A stretch of DNA of 6,263 nt from Solobacterium sp. UBA636 (lineage in GTDB: Bacteria; Bacillota_I; Bacilli_A; Erysipelotrichales; Erysipelotrichaceae), in contig DBOW01000041.1 in assembly GCA_002299675.1 (NCBI GenBank), positions 8,292 through 14,554 on the forward strand, written 5' to 3'. Under the pieces are notes generated by a model, which ran no database searches, was not told where the DNA came from, and saw nothing but the letters and a program-made list of their open reading frames with translations. Position 1 is the stretch's first letter. Every line of letters begins with the position of its first letter. Below, piece by piece: positions 4,802 to 6,263 of this stretch. The position numbers were made by a program, and so were the translations under genes.

Positions 4802-6263
4802 ATAACTTTTATATTATCTCGATGATTAACTTCAACCCTTTTATGCTTAGAAAGATATTCAATAATAACCTCTACCATATCTTCCTGAATCTCTTTTACC
4901 AGCTTCGCATCCTTAAACATAAAGAAGTTACCGCCGCCAGAAGCTCGATAGTTATTAAGAGAAAGCGTAAAAATATCATCATCCTTCACATCTTTACCCT
5001 GATACCTAAGCTCAGTTATCCTCTTACCCTTTTCATTAGACACCCTGATTGTATAATCAACACCATCAACCATATCATAATTAAAGTGAGCAGGCTTTGG
5101 ATAAATATATTCTTTTGAAACCGCAATATCACCATTCTCAATACAGAAATATTCCGCACATTTCTCAAGATACTCTTTCAGTATTCTGCCGTTAATCTCA
5201 AATACCACCAGCGTATTAGGATAAACGTAGGTAGACACCACATCACGAGTAGTAATTATAGAATTAAAACCAGTTGCATTATTAAACAAAGCATTACCGG
5301 CAAGATCGCTGCCACATTTTTCAATCTGAATCTGATTAAGAAAAGAAATCAAAGGATGCTTATGCAGCCTTGCGTCAAACTCATCATAAATTCTTAAATC
5401 ATAGTTAAGAATCTCACCACAAGGCTCATCCAGCCACTTCTGCACTGCATTTTCAAGCGGCATAAGCTTATCCATCAAAGACTTATCAGCCACATAATCA
5501 TTCTTAACTAGCGATACACTTATCTTTTTAGAATCAAGATCCCAGTCATAGACAGCCACTTCTTTACCATTGGAGGCTGTTTGAGAGGTGTAGGTATTAA
5601 AACATTTGCCACTTAGGCTTCTATGCTGATGCCCAGAAATCAGAACATCAATACCTTCAATCTCCTTACACATCCTGTAAGCCTCATCCTCGCCAGTATC
5701 CTGTTGGGTTAACGCTCCAGTATTAATATCAGCTTCATAGCCACCATGATAGACAACCACAATGCCCTTAACCTCTTCGTTTCTCTTAATCTTTTCGACT
5801 GTCCTCTTTACAAAATCAAAAGCCCTTTCGATTTCTATATCGACAAGATTATCTGGCTTCTCCCAGTTAACTAAATAATGGGTTACTACGCCAATTAACG
5901 CAATGCGATTATTCTTATCAAATTCATGAATAACATATTCATTGCCAATATATTCACCCTTATACTTCACATTGCCCAATAGACAGCCAGCATTAATACC
6001 ATCAAGATAAGCTCTTAAGTTCTCATAGCCATAATTAAAATCATGATTGCCAACATTGACATAATCATAGCCAATATCATTCATACAGACCTTAATCGGA
6101 TTATCATATTCATTCTGATGCGCATAATAATAAGTAAGTAAAGGCGAACCCTGAAGGATATCGCCATTATCAATAACTAAAGTATTGTCATTTCTTAAAG
6201 CCGAAACTGTACTCTTAAGCCTGACTAAACCATGATCAGTTTCACCATTATCGGCATAAGAAT
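4795..6263 (-). CDS. 2',3'-cyclic-nucleotide 2'-phosphodiesterase/5'-nucleotidase family protein (5' end off window)
   Basis: Bifunctional CpdB/UshA-type enzyme (COG0737) that removes phosphate from nucleotides and opens 2',3'-cyclic nucleotides, serving nucleotide salvage. The frame stays open to the right edge, with 488 residues visible. The ATG at 6084 is internal: the 59 codons before it encode the essential motif DNGDILQGSP at 6142-6171 and, at the very edge, SYADNGETDHGL, typical of about 15-20 residues after the first SDxHG motif. That first metal motif and the true start are outside, so a signal peptide cannot be judged. Other metal motifs, numbered from that internal Met, are GNHDF (12-16), YHGGYE (112-117) and GHQH (151-154). 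The C-terminal 5_nucleotid_C domain spans about 222-400, with GNALFNNATGFNS, TLVVFEINGRILKEYLE and the nucleotide-stacking region NNYRASGGG (377-385). Length is normal for cytosolic or simply secreted versions, with no extra anchor or LPXTG at the C-terminus. The gene ends in its own terminator. Confidence 0.9.
   Translation of the reverse strand, partial: SYADNGETDHGLVRLKSTVSALRNDNTLVIDNGDILQGSPLLTYYYAHQNEYDNPIKVCMNDIGYDYVNVGNHDFNYGYENLRAYLDGINAGCLLGNVKYKGEYIGNEYVIHEFDKNNRIALIGVVTHYLVNWEKPDNLVDIEIERAFDFVKRTVEKIKRNEEVKGIVVVYHGGYEADINTGALTQQDTGEDEAYRMCKEIEGIDVLISGHQHRSLSGKCFNTYTSQTASNGKEVAVYDWDLDSKKISVSLVKNDYVADKSLMDKLMPLENAVQKWLDEPCGEILNYDLRIYDEFDARLHKHPLISFLNQIQIEKCGSDLAGNALFNNATGFNSIITTRDVVSTYVYPNTLVVFEINGRILKEYLEKCAEYFCIENGDIAVSKEYIYPKPAHFNYDMVDGVDYTIRVSNEKGKRITELRYQGKDVKDDDIFTLSLNNYRASGGGNFFMFKDAKLVKEIQEDMVEVIIEYLSKHKRVEVNHRDNIKVII

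Noticed and set aside
4822..5118. 98-codon plus-strand open frame inside the nucleotidase gene
   Set aside because: Antisense to the conserved C-terminal nucleotidase domain; its isoleucine- and asparagine-rich translation shows no motif.
4172..6263. Phosphoesterases as dedicated c-di-AMP degradation enzymes paired with cdaA
   Set aside because: Neither has the DHH-DHHA1 or HD domains of known c-di-AMP phosphodiesterases, and they are separated from cdaA by the TraB gene and a relic.

Overview
The window looks like a chromosomal segment of a low-GC Gram-positive bacterium (Bacillota). The cdaA-cdaR pair, strong AGGAGG-type ribosome binding sites, AT-rich codon use and U-tailed hairpin terminators all point that way. 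A gut or rumen clostridial lineage such as Lachnospiraceae is my best guess, but no rRNA or other marker is present, so the family-level guess is weak. No tRNA, rRNA, CRISPR array, insertion sequence or phage gene was seen.

Left part (8-2448, minus strand): a two-gene operon for cyclic di-AMP synthesis. cdaA encodes the membrane-bound diadenylate cyclase. cdaR encodes its membrane-anchored YbbR-domain regulator and starts on the last base of the cdaA stop codon. An AGGAG motif overlapping the end of cdaR suggests another gene, classically glmM, starts just off the left edge. Both proteins carry extra cytosolic sequence: a tail of about 80 residues on CdaA and an arm of about 57 residues before the single membrane helix of CdaR.

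Middle (2449-3760): a 71-base divergent promoter region with two extended -10 elements whose upstream sides overlap. To its right lies a plus-strand TraB/PrgY-family membrane protein gene, closed by a terminator that overlaps its stop codon. A 40-base imperfect inverted repeat follows.

Gap 3719-4171: this is not empty. It holds, on the minus strand, a decayed C-terminal fragment of an FAD-binding fumarate reductase/flavocytochrome-like dehydrogenase with several stops and a frameshift, then the terminator and 3' untranslated segment of the next gene.

Right part (4172-6263, minus strand): a small calcineurin-like phosphoesterase and, upstream of it, a CpdB/UshA-type nucleotide phosphodiesterase/5'-nucleotidase that runs off the right edge. 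A terminator between them overlaps the stop codon of the nucleotidase, and its U-tract runs into a possible -10 box for the phosphoesterase. The two are therefore probably separate transcription units.

I did not find a clearly new multi-gene system. The most interesting observations are the decayed flavoprotein, two genes that look leaderless (a -10 box 7-8 bases before ATG and no Shine-Dalgarno), stop codons buried in terminator stems, and the extended cytosolic parts of the CdaA/CdaR pair.
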